Shown in pieces: positions 44,725 to 53,480 of a stretch of DNA of 64,000 nucleotides. Every line of letters begins with the position of its first letter. Position 1 is the stretch's first letter. Under the pieces are notes generated by a model that ran no database searches, was not told the origin of the DNA, and saw only the letters and a program-made list of their open reading frames with translations. This DNA comes from Pseudomonas viridiflava (lineage in GTDB: Bacteria > Pseudomonadota > Gammaproteobacteria > Pseudomonadales > Pseudomonadaceae), in the NCBI RefSeq assembly GCF_900590755.1, contig NZ_UUOC01000050.1:233083-297082 (forward strand), read 5' to 3'. The position numbers and the translations under genes are program-made.

Positions 44725-44754
44725 GCCGGACACGTTTACCGGCACCGTTTGCTT
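44725..44754 (+). terminator. Candidate trpE attenuator hairpin
   Basis: GCCGG, 9-base loop, CCGGC, then ACCGTTTGCTT, 10 bp after the leader stop. The stem is short and the T tract interrupted, as in weak attenuators. AATCCGGCC at its base is repeated at the same distance after the trpG leader. Confidence 0.45.
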
Positions 44755-44788
44755 ACCTGACTGCTAACCCTCACCCACGAGGCTGATG

Positions 44789-46264
44789 ATGAATCGCGAA
44801 GAATTCCTGCGTTTGGCTGCTGCCGGCTACAACCGTATCCCGCTTGCCTACGAAACCCTTGCTGACTTCGACACGCCGCTGTCGATCTACCTCAAGCTTG
44901 CCGATCAACCGAACTCCTATCTGCTGGAGTCGGTGCAAGGCGGCGAAAAGTGGGGCCGTTACTCGATCATTGGTCTGCCGTGCCGCACAGTCGTGCGCGT
45001 GCATGACCATGATGTGAGCGTTACCCACGATGGCGTCGAGATCGAAAGCCTCCAGGCCGAAGACCCGCTGGCGTTCGTCGAAGAGTTCAAGGCGCGTTAC
45101 AACGTCCCGACTATCCCTGGCTTGCCGCGCTTCAACGGCGGGCTGGTGGGCTATTTCGGTTACGACTGCGTGCGTTACGTGGAGAAGCGCCTGGGCAAAT
45201 GCCCGAATCCTGATCCGCTGGGCGTGCCGGACATCCTGCTGATGGTCTCCGATGCCGTGGTGGTGTTCGACAACCTGGCGGGCAAGATGCACGCCATCGT
45301 GTTGGTCGACCCGGCGCAGCAGGACGCTTACGAAAGCGGCTTGGCGCGTCTGGATGAGCTGATGGAAAAACTGCGCCAGCCGATCACCCCGCGTCGTGGT
45401 CTGGACCTGACCCGTCCGCAAGCGTCGGACCCGGTGTTCCGCTCCAGCTTCACTCAGGATGACTACGAGAAAGCCGTCGACACCATCAAGGAATACATCC
45501 TCGCTGGCGATGTGATGCAGGTCGTCCCGTCGCAACGGATGTCCATCGACTTCAAGGCCGCGCCGATTGACCTGTATCGTGCGCTGCGCTGCTTCAACCC
45601 GACGCCTTACATGTACTTCTTCAACTTCGGCGACTTCCACGTCGTCGGCAGTTCGCCGGAAGTGCTGGTGCGGGTCGAAGACAACCTGATTACTGTTCGG
45701 CCAATTGCTGGCACCCGTCCACGGGGCGCCAACGAAGAAGCCGATCTGGCGCTGGAAAAAGACCTGCTGTCCGACGACAAGGAAATCGCCGAGCACCTGA
45801 TGCTCATCGACCTGGGTCGTAACGACACCGGGCGTGTGTCCGAGATTGGTTCGGTGCGGCTCACGGAAAAAATGGTCATCGAGCGTTATTCCAACGTGAT
45901 GCACATCGTTTCCAACGTCACCGGCCAACTGAAAAGCGGCCTGACCGCAATGGACGCACTGCGGGCGATTCTGCCAGCAGGCACCTTGTCCGGCGCACCG
46001 AAAATCCGCGCCATGGAAATCATCGAGGAGCTGGAGCCGGTCAAACGTGGCGTCTACGGCGGCGCGGTGGGTTACCTGGCCTGGAACGGCAACATGGACA
46101 CCGCGATTGCCATCCGCACCGCCGTGATCAAGAACGGCGAACTGCACGTTCAAGCCGGTGGCGGCATCGTCGCTGACTCGGTGCCCGCGCTGGAATGGGA
46201 AGAAACCCTGAACAAACGCCGCGCGATGTTCCGCGCCGTGGCGCTGGCGGAGCAGGAGCAGTAA
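44789..46264 (+). CDS. trpE: Anthranilate synthase component I
   Basis: A 491-residue enzyme that turns chorismate and ammonia into anthranilate, the first tryptophan step, together with TrpG. The feedback site region is LLESVQGGEKWGRYS. Catalytic blocks are IAGTRPRG, LMLIDLGRNDTGRV, LRAILPAGTLSGAPKIRAMEII and VQAGGGIVADS. Two ATGs stand side by side; the second (44789) has the better spacing from GAGG (6 nt), so it is preferred. trpE is separated from trpGDC by the esterase gene. A REP element follows 18 bp after the stop. Confidence 0.97.
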   Translation: MNREEFLRLAAAGYNRIPLAYETLADFDTPLSIYLKLADQPNSYLLESVQGGEKWGRYSIIGLPCRTVVRVHDHDVSVTHDGVEIESLQAEDPLAFVEEFKARYNVPTIPGLPRFNGGLVGYFGYDCVRYVEKRLGKCPNPDPLGVPDILLMVSDAVVVFDNLAGKMHAIVLVDPAQQDAYESGLARLDELMEKLRQPITPRRGLDLTRPQASDPVFRSSFTQDDYEKAVDTIKEYILAGDVMQVVPSQRMSIDFKAAPIDLYRALRCFNPTPYMYFFNFGDFHVVGSSPEVLVRVEDNLITVRPIAGTRPRGANEEADLALEKDLLSDDKEIAEHLMLIDLGRNDTGRVSEIGSVRLTEKMVIERYSNVMHIVSNVTGQLKSGLTAMDALRAILPAGTLSGAPKIRAMEIIEELEPVKRGVYGGAVGYLAWNGNMDTAIAIRTAVIKNGELHVQAGGGIVADSVPALEWEETLNKRRAMFRAVALAEQEQ

Positions 46265-46281
46265 GCGTTGATCACTGATCA

Positions 46282-46359
46282 CCTGTAGGAGCTGCCGAAG
46301 GCTGCGAATGCGGTATGCCTGACACACCACAATTCGCAGCCTGCGGCAGCTCCTACAGG
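46282..46359. repeat. REP palindrome, GTAGGAGCTGCCG family, between convergent genes
   Basis: Arms CCTGTAGGAGCTGCCGAAGG and CCTGCGGCAGCTCCTACAGG. Flanking bases extend the symmetry (GATCA before, TGATC after). It lies between the ends of trpE and the convergent esterase gene and may terminate both. Confidence 0.85.
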
Positions 46360-46366
46360 TGATCGT

Positions 46367-48301
46367 TTAAAAATCCAGACTCACCGCCAGATTCACCCCT
46401 TGCTGCGTCACGTCATCATTCTTGCGCCAGTTGTAATTGGCCCGCAGGCTCAGATCCTGAGTCAGCTTCTGGCTGATGCCGACAGTGGCGCGATTCAAAT
46501 CCCGTTGCGGGGTGTAGCCCTCCAAAGTGAAGTCATTGAGCGGCAGGCTGTTCAGCGCGATGGTCACGTCCTGCTGATCAGTCTCGAACTCTCGCTCATG
46601 GGCCACTTCAGCGAACAGTTGGGTTGAAGGCGTGACCAGGAACTTGCCCTGTAGCCCAGCGCCCAGGCGGCGTGATTTGCGCGTCTGATCGTCAAACGTC
46701 AGCGCTGTCGAACGATTGCCCTTCTCTGAATAGCCGTTCACATTCACATGGGCGTAATCAGCGCTGATGAACGGCGACAGATGCCAACTGCTGCTGGCGC
46801 CAGCAAGATCAAAGCCCAATCGTGCGCTCGCTCCCCAGATTTCGCCGTCGGTGTCGCCTTTCTCGCTGCCTTCAGCGATACCCAGGGCGAACTTTCGTTC
46901 GGCGTTATCAAAATCAAGGTACCCGCCCGATGCCGACAGGTCGGCCCACAAGTGGTTGGCCTGATACTGGACAAAAGCTGTCGCCAGATAGCTATTGAGT
47001 TTGTAGTCCGAATCCCGCTCTCCTGCGTCGAGATTTTGCCGATACGCACCGCCAACCATGCCTGCGCGCCAGTTCTCCGCAAAGCGATAGCTGCCGCCCA
47101 CGGTCATGTTGTAGCCATGGCCGTCTGCATTGGCGGAATTGTCCTGCGCATCAAAATCCATTTTCTGACCGCCCGCCGCAACAATGGCCCGCCACTCACC
47201 CACGCGCTGCCAGTTGCCCCAATCTGCCAACCATTGGCTGCGCAACTCGTCTTGCTGTACGCGTAAGGTGCCGCTGGCCATTTCCGGCATCAGGCTGACT
47301 TCCCACGGCGCAGCCAGCAATGAATAAGCGTAATCCGCAATTAGCCGCTGCCCGGCTTCGGTGGGGTGTACGCCATCGTTGAACAGCAGTTTGCTCGGGT
47401 CCGGGGTGGCGCTGTTGATACCGTAGGCGCTGTTCTCCTCGCAGCTGTTGCCGCTGAAACAAGTGCCCACCAGATTCTGATCGGCTGCGAGCCCGAAGCG
47501 TGCCGGGTTATCCAGAGTCTCCGAGACGAAGCGCGGGACGTTCAGCGGGATGATTTCAGCGTCGATCTGCGCCAGCCGACTGACCAGTTGAGCATTGAAT
47601 GCGCCGCTGAGTATCGAAGTGAAGGGTGCGAGGATCGTCCCCGAGACCGCGGGCGTCTGGCCGATGTCCGGCAGCAGCCAGACCATGATGTATTTCGCCC
47701 CGGCCTGTTGCAGCACCTGCGCGCTGTCCGCTAGCCGGTCGGCCGCGTCCCTGGATTGCGACAGACTCAAGACCCGACCCTGTAGGAAGTCATTACCACC
47801 ACCGGTCAGGTAATACAGCGCGTTCGGGTCTGCACGGAAATTATTGGCCACCAGATAGCCCGGCCGGGTGCGATATACAGTCCCGTTATCCGGATCGACG
47901 ATGTTGGACTGCGAAGTGATCGCTTCGTAAATCTGATCCGTCCGATCGCCACCTACCGCCCAGTTATTGCCGTCCGCCAACCCCAGGGCCGCGTTGACCG
48001 GTGAAGTCGAAGCGCCCAGATCGCCGGGCGCGACGCCAAGCTTCATACCCAGCAAGGTCGACGAATTGAGACTGAAGAACTCACCGCTACCGTCCTGATA
48101 GATCGGGCCCGTGCGGTTGGTGAAGCGCAACGTCGCGCCCACCGGGCCGCCTGCATCCGGATATTGCCCGGCATCCGCGAGACTGTCGCCGAAGACAATC
48201 ATGGTTGAGTAGGGGGAGGGGGCGGCTAAGGCATACGAGCACGAAGTCGCAAGAAAACAGGCGGCGAGCGCCGCACAGATTTTGTTTTCAAGCATGGTCA
48301 A
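46367..48301 (-). CDS. estA: GDSL-type esterase autotransporter (EstA-like)
   Basis: A 644-residue outer-membrane autotransporter. A signal peptide (residues about 1-26, ALA) precedes an alpha/beta SGNH passenger (about 27-335) with FGDSLADAGQ (nucleophile Ser), GGGNDFLQ and DGVHPTEAGQR (catalytic Asp/His). A C-terminal beta-barrel follows (about 370-644) ending in the aromatic LAVSLDF. EstA-type enzymes sit on the cell surface and affect rhamnolipid production and motility. Unusual position: between trpE and trpG, so it splits the tryptophan genes. Confidence 0.93.
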   Translation of the reverse strand: MTMLENKICAALAACFLATSCSYALAAPSPYSTMIVFGDSLADAGQYPDAGGPVGATLRFTNRTGPIYQDGSGEFFSLNSSTLLGMKLGVAPGDLGASTSPVNAALGLADGNNWAVGGDRTDQIYEAITSQSNIVDPDNGTVYRTRPGYLVANNFRADPNALYYLTGGGNDFLQGRVLSLSQSRDAADRLADSAQVLQQAGAKYIMVWLLPDIGQTPAVSGTILAPFTSILSGAFNAQLVSRLAQIDAEIIPLNVPRFVSETLDNPARFGLAADQNLVGTCFSGNSCEENSAYGINSATPDPSKLLFNDGVHPTEAGQRLIADYAYSLLAAPWEVSLMPEMASGTLRVQQDELRSQWLADWGNWQRVGEWRAIVAAGGQKMDFDAQDNSANADGHGYNMTVGGSYRFAENWRAGMVGGAYRQNLDAGERDSDYKLNSYLATAFVQYQANHLWADLSASGGYLDFDNAERKFALGIAEGSEKGDTDGEIWGASARLGFDLAGASSSWHLSPFISADYAHVNVNGYSEKGNRSTALTFDDQTRKSRRLGAGLQGKFLVTPSTQLFAEVAHEREFETDQQDVTIALNSLPLNDFTLEGYTPQRDLNRATVGISQKLTQDLSLRANYNWRKNDDVTQQGVNLAVSLDF

Positions 48302-48488
48302 GATCCCTCTTGTTGTTTTATAGGGTGTACGAAAAGTAGCTAGCTCAACCGCCGGCGTCAGGCTAAATAGACATTTCCTGCCGGGCGGTGGTGTTTCAGA
48401 TTCGAGCTGTATCTTTTGCGTTACATAAGCGTAGCTAACTGATCAGGCAAATCCATGAGCCTGATCCCTGCGGTAGAGCGTCCTCATA

Positions 48489-48517
48489 TTGCACGCCACC
48501 CGTTGGTACGCTAATGT
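48489..48517 (+). promoter_or_regulatory. Candidate trpGDC promoter
   Basis: TTGCAC (48489-48494), 17-bp spacer, TAATGT (48512-48517) on the plus strand, giving RNA start near 48524, about 22 nt before the Trp leader GTG. It is divergent from the esterase gene, with which it shares the 244-bp gap. Confidence 0.5.
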
Positions 48518-48545
48518 GCCCAAACGTTAAAACGAGACCTCCCCT

Positions 48546-48614
48546 GTGTTGATCGTCAGCAAACTCTTGATGCGCGTTATCAAGGCTCACGCCCGTTGGC
48601 GTTGGCGCGCCTGA
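48546..48614 (+). CDS. trpGDC leader peptide
   Basis: A 22-residue reading frame (GTG start, TGA stop): MLIVSKLLMRVIKAHARWRWRA with two Trp codons near the stop. It is followed at once by an AATCCGGCC hairpin and matches, residue for residue in length and ending, the in-frame leader at the end of gph before trpE. It is too short for most gene finders. Ribosome stalling at the two Trp codons would control a terminator before trpG; this mechanism is known for P. putida trpGDC (from memory). Confidence 0.7.
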   Translation: MLIVSKLLMRVIKAHARWRWRA

Positions 48615-48624
48615 CTAATACCAA

Positions 48625-48639
48625 TCCGGCCTGACCGGA
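48625..48639 (+). terminator. Candidate trpGDC attenuator hairpin
   Basis: TCCGG, loop CCTGA, CCGGA, then CCTCTTCCT, 10 bp after the leader stop. A second hairpin (48682-48697, TCGGGA-CAAC-TCCCGA) lies further on. Which of the two is the real terminator and which the anti-terminator is not clear by eye. Confidence 0.4.
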
Positions 48640-48681
48640 CCTCTTCCTGATACGCCTTTAAATCTCTGCCCTGCCGCTTTC

Positions 48682-48697
48682 TCGGGACAACTCCCGA
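48682..48697 (+). other. Second hairpin in the trpG leader
   Basis: TCGGGA, 4-base loop CAAC, TCCCGA: a perfect 6-pair stem 85 bp before trpG. It may form part of the attenuation switch. No T run follows (TCGTTAAAC). Confidence 0.45.
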
Positions 48698-48777
48698 TCG
48701 TTAAACTAGCGGGTACTCAATCGGCAGCGACTTTGAAGGTTGAAAAAATAGTCAGTAATTCAATGGGTTGAAGCCAA

Positions 48778-49377
48778 ATGCTGCTGATGATCGATAACTA
48801 TGATTCCTTTACTTACAACGTCGTGCAGTACTTCGGTGAGCTGGGTGCCGACGTGAAGGTGATCCGCAACGACGAATTGACTGTTGCAGAGATCGAAGCC
48901 CTGAACCCTGAGCGCATCGTCGTTTCCCCAGGCCCGTGCACGCCGAATGAAGCAGGTGTCTCGCTGGAAGTGATCAAACACTTCGCGGGCAAGCTGCCGA
49001 TTCTGGGTGTTTGCCTGGGGCATCAGTCCATCGGCCAGGCTTTTGGCGGTGATGTGGTGCGTGCCCGCCAGGTCATGCATGGCAAGACAAGCCCGGTCGT
49101 CCACGAAGACGACGGCGTATTCGAAGGCCTCAACCACCCCTTGACGGTGACTCGCTACCACTCGCTGGTGGTCAAGCTCGACACCTTGCCTGAGTGCCTG
49201 GAAGTGACCGCCTGGACTGCGCTGGAAGACGGCTCCATGGACGAAATCATGGGCCTGCGCCACAAGACGCTGAACGTCGAGGGGATTCAGTTTCACCCCG
49301 AATCGATTCTGACCGAGCAGGGCCACGAGCTGTTCGCCAACTTCCTCAAGCAAACCGGCGGCACCCGTCAGGGTTAA
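48778..49377 (+). CDS. trpG: Anthranilate synthase component II (glutamine amidotransferase)
   Basis: A 199-residue class I amidotransferase that feeds ammonia from glutamine to TrpE. Catalytic triad: Cys in GVCLGHQSIGQAFGG (about 79), His and Glu in IQFHPESILT (about 170). MLLMIDNYDSFTYNVVQYFGELG is the usual start. It is the first gene of trpGDC and is preceded by the leader peptide. In some bacteria this subunit also serves p-aminobenzoate synthesis. Confidence 0.97.
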   Translation: MLLMIDNYDSFTYNVVQYFGELGADVKVIRNDELTVAEIEALNPERIVVSPGPCTPNEAGVSLEVIKHFAGKLPILGVCLGHQSIGQAFGGDVVRARQVMHGKTSPVVHEDDGVFEGLNHPLTVTRYHSLVVKLDTLPECLEVTAWTALEDGSMDEIMGLRHKTLNVEGIQFHPESILTEQGHELFANFLKQTGGTRQG

Positions 49378-49387
49378 GGATTCTTTT

Positions 49388-50449
49388 ATGACTAAGCCAA
49401 TGGATATCAAGACTGCGCTGGGGCGGGTTGTCGATAATCTGGATTTAAGCACTGCCGAAATGAGTGACGTGATGCGCGCCATCATGACTGGCCAGTGCAC
49501 GGAGGCGCAGATTGGCGCCTTCATGATGGGCATGCGGATGAAGAGCGAAAGCATTGATGAAATCGTCGGTGCCGTTTCGGTCATGCGCGAGCTGGCTGGC
49601 AAGGTTGAGCTCAAGACCCTGGATAAGGTGGTTGATGTTGTCGGTACTGGCGGCGATGGCGCCAATATCTTCAACGTCTCGACGGCTTCTTCATTTGTAG
49701 TGGCGGCAGCCGGTTGTACGGTCGCCAAACATGGCAACCGCGCGGTGTCGGGCAAGAGCGGCAGCGCTGACTTGCTTGAGGCGGCCGGGGTTTATCTGAA
49801 TCTCACGCCGGTCCAGGTGGCGCGCTGCATTGATAGCGTGGGCATCGGCTTTATGTTCGCTCAGGCGCATCACGGTGCGATGAAGCATGCTGCAGGTCCG
49901 CGTCGCGATCTGGGTCTGCGTACCCTGTTCAACATGCTGGGGCCACTGACCAATCCGGCCGGAGTGCAGCATCAGGTGGTCGGCGTGTTCAGCCAGGCGC
50001 TGTGCCGACCGCTGGCTGAAGTTTTGCTGCGCTTGGGCAGCAAGCATGTGTTGGTGGTGCATTCTCAGGATGGTCTGGATGAATTCAGTCTGGCGGCACC
50101 GACTTTTGTGGCCGAACTGAAAAACGGCGAAGTCACTGAGTATTGGGTACAGCCCGAAGATCTGGGCATGAAGAGCCAGAGTCTGTTCGGCCTGGCGGTT
50201 GACGGTCCTGAAGCGTCGCTGGCGCTGATCCGTGACGCGCTGGGGCGACGCAAAACCGAGCACGGCCAGAAGGCTGCGGAAATGATTATCCTCAATGCTG
50301 GCGCGGCGCTTTATGCTGCCGATCATGCCTACACGCTCAAAGAGGGTGTGGAGCTGGCTCACGATGCGCTTCATACGGGCCTGGCCCGGGAGAAGATGGA
50401 AGAGTTGGGTGCCTTTACCGCGGTATTCAAGCAGGAGAATGAAGGATGA
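49388..50449 (+). CDS. trpD: Anthranilate phosphoribosyltransferase
   Basis: A 353-residue enzyme that joins anthranilate to phosphoribosyl pyrophosphate. VVGTGGDGANIFNVST binds PRPP, KHGNRAVSGKSGSADLLEA follows, and the C-terminal KTEHGQKAAEMIILNAGAALYAA is typical. It lies 10 bp after trpG and overlaps trpC by 4 bp. Confidence 0.97.
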   Translation: MTKPMDIKTALGRVVDNLDLSTAEMSDVMRAIMTGQCTEAQIGAFMMGMRMKSESIDEIVGAVSVMRELAGKVELKTLDKVVDVVGTGGDGANIFNVSTASSFVVAAAGCTVAKHGNRAVSGKSGSADLLEAAGVYLNLTPVQVARCIDSVGIGFMFAQAHHGAMKHAAGPRRDLGLRTLFNMLGPLTNPAGVQHQVVGVFSQALCRPLAEVLLRLGSKHVLVVHSQDGLDEFSLAAPTFVAELKNGEVTEYWVQPEDLGMKSQSLFGLAVDGPEASLALIRDALGRRKTEHGQKAAEMIILNAGAALYAADHAYTLKEGVELAHDALHTGLAREKMEELGAFTAVFKQENEG

Positions 50450-51282
50450 GCGTGCCGACAGTTCTGGAAAAAATACTTGCCCGCAAGGTCGATGAAGTGG
50501 ACGCGCGGCGCTCGGCTGTCAGCCTCGCTGACGTCGAGCGTCTGGCCGCAGCTGCCGATCCGGTGCGAGGCTTTGCCAAAGCCTTGATCGAACAGGCCAA
50601 GCGCAAGCAGCCAGCGGTCATTGCCGAAATCAAGAAAGCCTCGCCGAGCAAAGGCGTGATCCGCGAGAACTTCGTACCGGCCGATATCGCCAAGAGCTAC
50701 GAAAAGGGCGGCGCAACCTGCCTTTCAGTTTTGACTGACATCGATTTCTTCCAGGGGGCGGACGCGTATCTGCAACAGGCTCGTGCGGCCTGCAAGCTGC
50801 CGGTAATTCGCAAGGATTTCATGATCGATCCTTACCAAATCATCGAAGCCCGTGCGCTGGGTGCTGACTGCGTGTTGTTGATCGTCTCCGCACTGGATGA
50901 CGTGAAAATGGCTGAGCTGGCGTCGGTCGCCACGAGCGTCGGGCTGGATGTGCTGGTGGAAGTGCATGACGGCGATGAGCTCGAACGCGCGCTCAAAACC
51001 CTCGACACCCCGCTGGTCGGCATCAACAACCGCAACCTGCACACCTTTGAAGTGAGCCTGGAAACCACGCTGGATCTGCTGCCGCGCATCCCACGTGATC
51101 GACTGGTCATCACCGAAAGCGGGATCCTCAATCGCGCTGATGTTGAATTGATGGAAATCAGCGACGTGTACTCCTTCCTGGTCGGCGAAGCTTTCATGCG
51201 TGCCGAACAGCCGGGTGCGGAACTGCAACGCTTGTTCTTCCCTGAGCGCGGCACCTTGATCAGCGGCGCGACAGCTGACTGA
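50446..51282 (+). CDS. trpC: Indole-3-glycerol phosphate synthase
   Basis: A 278-residue TIM-barrel that closes the indole ring. PAVIAEIKKASPSKGVIRE, LPVIRKDFMIDPYQI, VGINNRNLHTFEV and VITESGILNRADV are all present with the catalytic lysines and glutamates. It overlaps trpD by 4 bp. The monofunctional form, without a fused TrpF, is the Pseudomonas type. Confidence 0.97.
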   Translation: MSVPTVLEKILARKVDEVDARRSAVSLADVERLAAAADPVRGFAKALIEQAKRKQPAVIAEIKKASPSKGVIRENFVPADIAKSYEKGGATCLSVLTDIDFFQGADAYLQQARAACKLPVIRKDFMIDPYQIIEARALGADCVLLIVSALDDVKMAELASVATSVGLDVLVEVHDGDELERALKTLDTPLVGINNRNLHTFEVSLETTLDLLPRIPRDRLVITESGILNRADVELMEISDVYSFLVGEAFMRAEQPGAELQRLFFPERGTLISGATAD

Positions 51283-51324
51283 TTTTGCGCAGCATTGCTT
51301 CGACGGTTGCTACCGAGGTTGAAC

Positions 51325-52026
51325 ATGTCTGATTTGATCATCGATATCTGCGTCGAAGCAGGCTTGCAGGCTGAGCTGGATTTGCTTGCCTCGGTCTGCG
51401 CTGCTGAAGCGGATTTTGGTTTGCTGCTTTGGCGCCCTCGTGATCGAGCGCTGGTGATGCCAAGGCGCATGAGCCGCTTGCCCGGTTTTGCCGAAGCCAG
51501 CGAAACCCTTGCTGACAGCGGTTGGCCAATTCTGTTGCGCGAAACCGGCGGCGAACCTGTGCCACAGTCGTCGGCCACCGTGAACATTGCGCTGGTTTAC
51601 GCCCAGCCCAAAAGCGACCCTGATCGCGACCGTATTGAAATTGCCTACCGGCGTTTGTGTCAGCCCATTCTCGATGTGCTGGGCGAGCTGGGTGGTGCTG
51701 CTTCGTTGGGGGAGGTGGAGGGCGCTTTCTGCGACGGGCGTTACAACGTCAACCTAGACGGGCGAAAAATGGTGGGTACCGCTCAGCGCTGGCGACAAAG
51801 CCAGGGTGGGCTCAGGCCTGTGGTGCTGGCACATGGCGCATTACTGGTTGAGGACGAGCGAAGGGAAATGGTCGCGGCGGTCAATCGTTTCAACGAAATC
51901 TGCGAGCTTGAACAGCGGGTACGGGCTGATAGCCACATTGCGTTGGGTGAGGCGTTTGCGGTGGAGGGTGTGCTGGAGAGATTGGCGGGGGTCTATCGCT
52001 CGCAGCTCTCTGGTCTTTCCCTGTAG
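51325..52026 (+). CDS. Lipoate-protein ligase A-like protein
   Basis: A 233-residue BPL/LplA/LipB-fold protein (FCDGRYNVNLDGRKMVGTAQRWR, with the substrate-contacting lysine, and LAHGALLVE). No biotin-operon domain. The usual N-terminal part of LplA is partly divergent (LLLWRPRDRALVMPRR in place of the typical RRxSGGG block). It is probably a lipoate or octanoate transferase or a relative. Start at ATG 51325 (GAGG 6 nt upstream). Its stop codon is the TAG of a REP arm (CTGTAGGAGC), so the gene end was shaped by a REP insertion. Confidence 0.75.
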   Translation: MSDLIIDICVEAGLQAELDLLASVCAAEADFGLLLWRPRDRALVMPRRMSRLPGFAEASETLADSGWPILLRETGGEPVPQSSATVNIALVYAQPKSDPDRDRIEIAYRRLCQPILDVLGELGGAASLGEVEGAFCDGRYNVNLDGRKMVGTAQRWRQSQGGLRPVVLAHGALLVEDERREMVAAVNRFNEICELEQRVRADSHIALGEAFAVEGVLERLAGVYRSQLSGLSL

Positions 52027-52094
52027 GAGCTGCCGCAGGCTGCGAATGCGGAGTGTCTGACATACTGCTTTCGCAGCCTTCGGCAGCTCCTACA
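52021..52094. repeat. REP palindrome that supplies a gene's stop codon
   Basis: Arms CTGTAGGAGCTGCCGCAGGC and GCCTTCGGCAGCTCCTACA of the GTAGGAGCTGCCG family. The first arm overlaps the last codons of the lipoate-ligase-like gene; its TAG is that gene's stop. It lies between the convergent ends of that gene and vfr. Confidence 0.85.
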
Positions 52095-52113
52095 AATTAG
52101 CGCGATCTACCCT

Positions 52114-52755
52114 TCACCGAGTCCCAAACACCACCATCGTCTTGCCCTTGACGTCCACCAGCTTCTGTTCTTCCAGAGCTTTGAGCACGCGGCCGACCAT
52201 CTCCCGTGAACACCCTACGATGCGTCCGATTTCCTGACGGGTTATCTTGATCTGCATGCCATCAGGATGGGTCATGGCGTCGGGTTGTTTGCACAGGTCC
52301 AGCAATGTACGGGCTACTCGGCCGGTGACATCGAGGAACGCCAGGTCGCCGACTTTGCGCGTCGTGTTGCGCAGGCGCTCGGCCATCTGGCTGCCGAGGT
52401 CGTAAAGGATTTCTGGCTCCTGATGCGAAAGCTCACGGAATTTGCCGTAGCTGATTTCGGCCAAGTCGCATTCGGTCTTGGTTCTGACCCAGGCGCTGCG
52501 AATGTTTTCCTGCCCTGACGGCTCGAAAAGGCCCAACTCGCCGAAGAAATCACCGGAGTTGAGATAGGCGACGATCATCTCGCGACCTTCTTCGTCTTCG
52601 ATCAAAACCGTGACCGAGCCTTTGACGATGTAATACAGCGACTCGGAACGATCACCCGCACAGATGATATTGGCCTTGGCCGGGTGGCGCCGACGTTGCG
52701 CATGCGAGAGAAATTTTTCCAGGTGCTTGATTTTGGGAATCAGGGGAATAGCCAT
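52114..52755 (-). CDS. vfr: cAMP-responsive regulator Vfr (CRP family)
   Basis: A 213-residue CRP-family transcription factor: cyclic-nucleotide domain (about 20-120, SGDFFGELGLFE with the cAMP-binding Glu and VRTKTECDLAEISY), a long dimer helix, and a C-terminal HTH (TRQEIGRIVGCSREMVGRVLKALEEQKLV). In P. aeruginosa Vfr controls virulence genes and quorum sensing. Its position after trpC (with one gene between) is as in PAO1. Confidence 0.95.
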   Translation of the reverse strand: MAIPLIPKIKHLEKFLSHAQRRRHPAKANIICAGDRSESLYYIVKGSVTVLIEDEEGREMIVAYLNSGDFFGELGLFEPSGQENIRSAWVRTKTECDLAEISYGKFRELSHQEPEILYDLGSQMAERLRNTTRKVGDLAFLDVTGRVARTLLDLCKQPDAMTHPDGMQIKITRQEIGRIVGCSREMVGRVLKALEEQKLVDVKGKTMVVFGTR

Positions 52756-52961
52756 TCTTGGGTCCTGAAAATGCTTCGCTGGAGGTATTTGTTATCGTTA
52801 TCGGCAGGACAATGCATTTAGCCACCTTTTTACTGGTCATTCGAACTCTTTTCCGAAATTTCCTACATCTTTATTTCTAAATCGAATTTGAGCGCAAAAC
52901 CGGCCGTCGCGGGTCGCTGTGCTAAGCTGGCCGCCACTTTTTTAGCAGTGGAGTCCTGGCG

Positions 52962-53384
52962 ATGAAGGCACGCATTCAATGGGCTGGTGAAGCCATGTTC
53001 CTCGGTGAATCCGGCAGCGGTCATGTGGTGGTAATGGATGGCCCGCCCGAGAGCGGCGGTCGTAACCTCGGCGTGCGTCCGATGGAAATGGTGTTGATCG
53101 GTCTTGGGGGATGCAGCAACTTCGACGTGGTCAGCATCCTGAAGAAATCCCGTCAGCCAGTAGAAAGCTGCGAAGCTTTTCTGGAAGCCGAGCGCGCCAA
53201 CGAAGATCCAAAGGTATTCACCAAGATCCATCTGCACTTCGTGGTCAAGGGCCGTGGGCTGAAAGAAGCCCAGGTTAAACGCGCCATCGAGTTGTCGGCC
53301 GAAAAGTATTGCTCGGCCTCGATCATGCTGGGCAACGCTGGCGTCGAGATTACCCACGACTATGAAATCGTTGAGTTGGGTTGA
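52962..53384 (+). CDS. OsmC-family protein
   Basis: A 140-residue OsmC/YhfA-type protein with the two redox cysteines in LIGLGGCSNFDVVSIL (about residue 50) and AEKYCSASIMLGNAG (about 118). Such proteins act as thiol peroxidases or close relatives; the YhfA branch beside crp/vfr is common in gammaproteobacteria. Divergent from vfr over 206 bp. GGAG precedes the ATG. Confidence 0.92.
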   Translation: MKARIQWAGEAMFLGESGSGHVVVMDGPPESGGRNLGVRPMEMVLIGLGGCSNFDVVSILKKSRQPVESCEAFLEAERANEDPKVFTKIHLHFVVKGRGLKEAQVKRAIELSAEKYCSASIMLGNAGVEITHDYEIVELG

Positions 53385-53410
53385 AAGGTCTGAGTGATCA
53401 GGCAAAAAGA

Positions 53411-53435
53411 AGGCGCCCAATGAGGCGCCTTTTTT
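53411..53435 (+). terminator. Terminator of the OsmC gene
   Basis: AGGCGCC, loop CAATGA, GGCGCCT, then TTTTT: a 7-pair stem and T-tract 26 bp after the stop codon, a classical intrinsic terminator. Confidence 0.9.
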
Positions 53436-53480
53436 GTGGTTATCAAGTTATGAGCAGCGGATATGAACAAACATTCGATC

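Noticed and set aside
44771..46330. 519-codon open frame opposite trpE
   Set aside because: Runs into a REP palindrome, lacks a ribosome site, and the plus-strand TrpE is certain.
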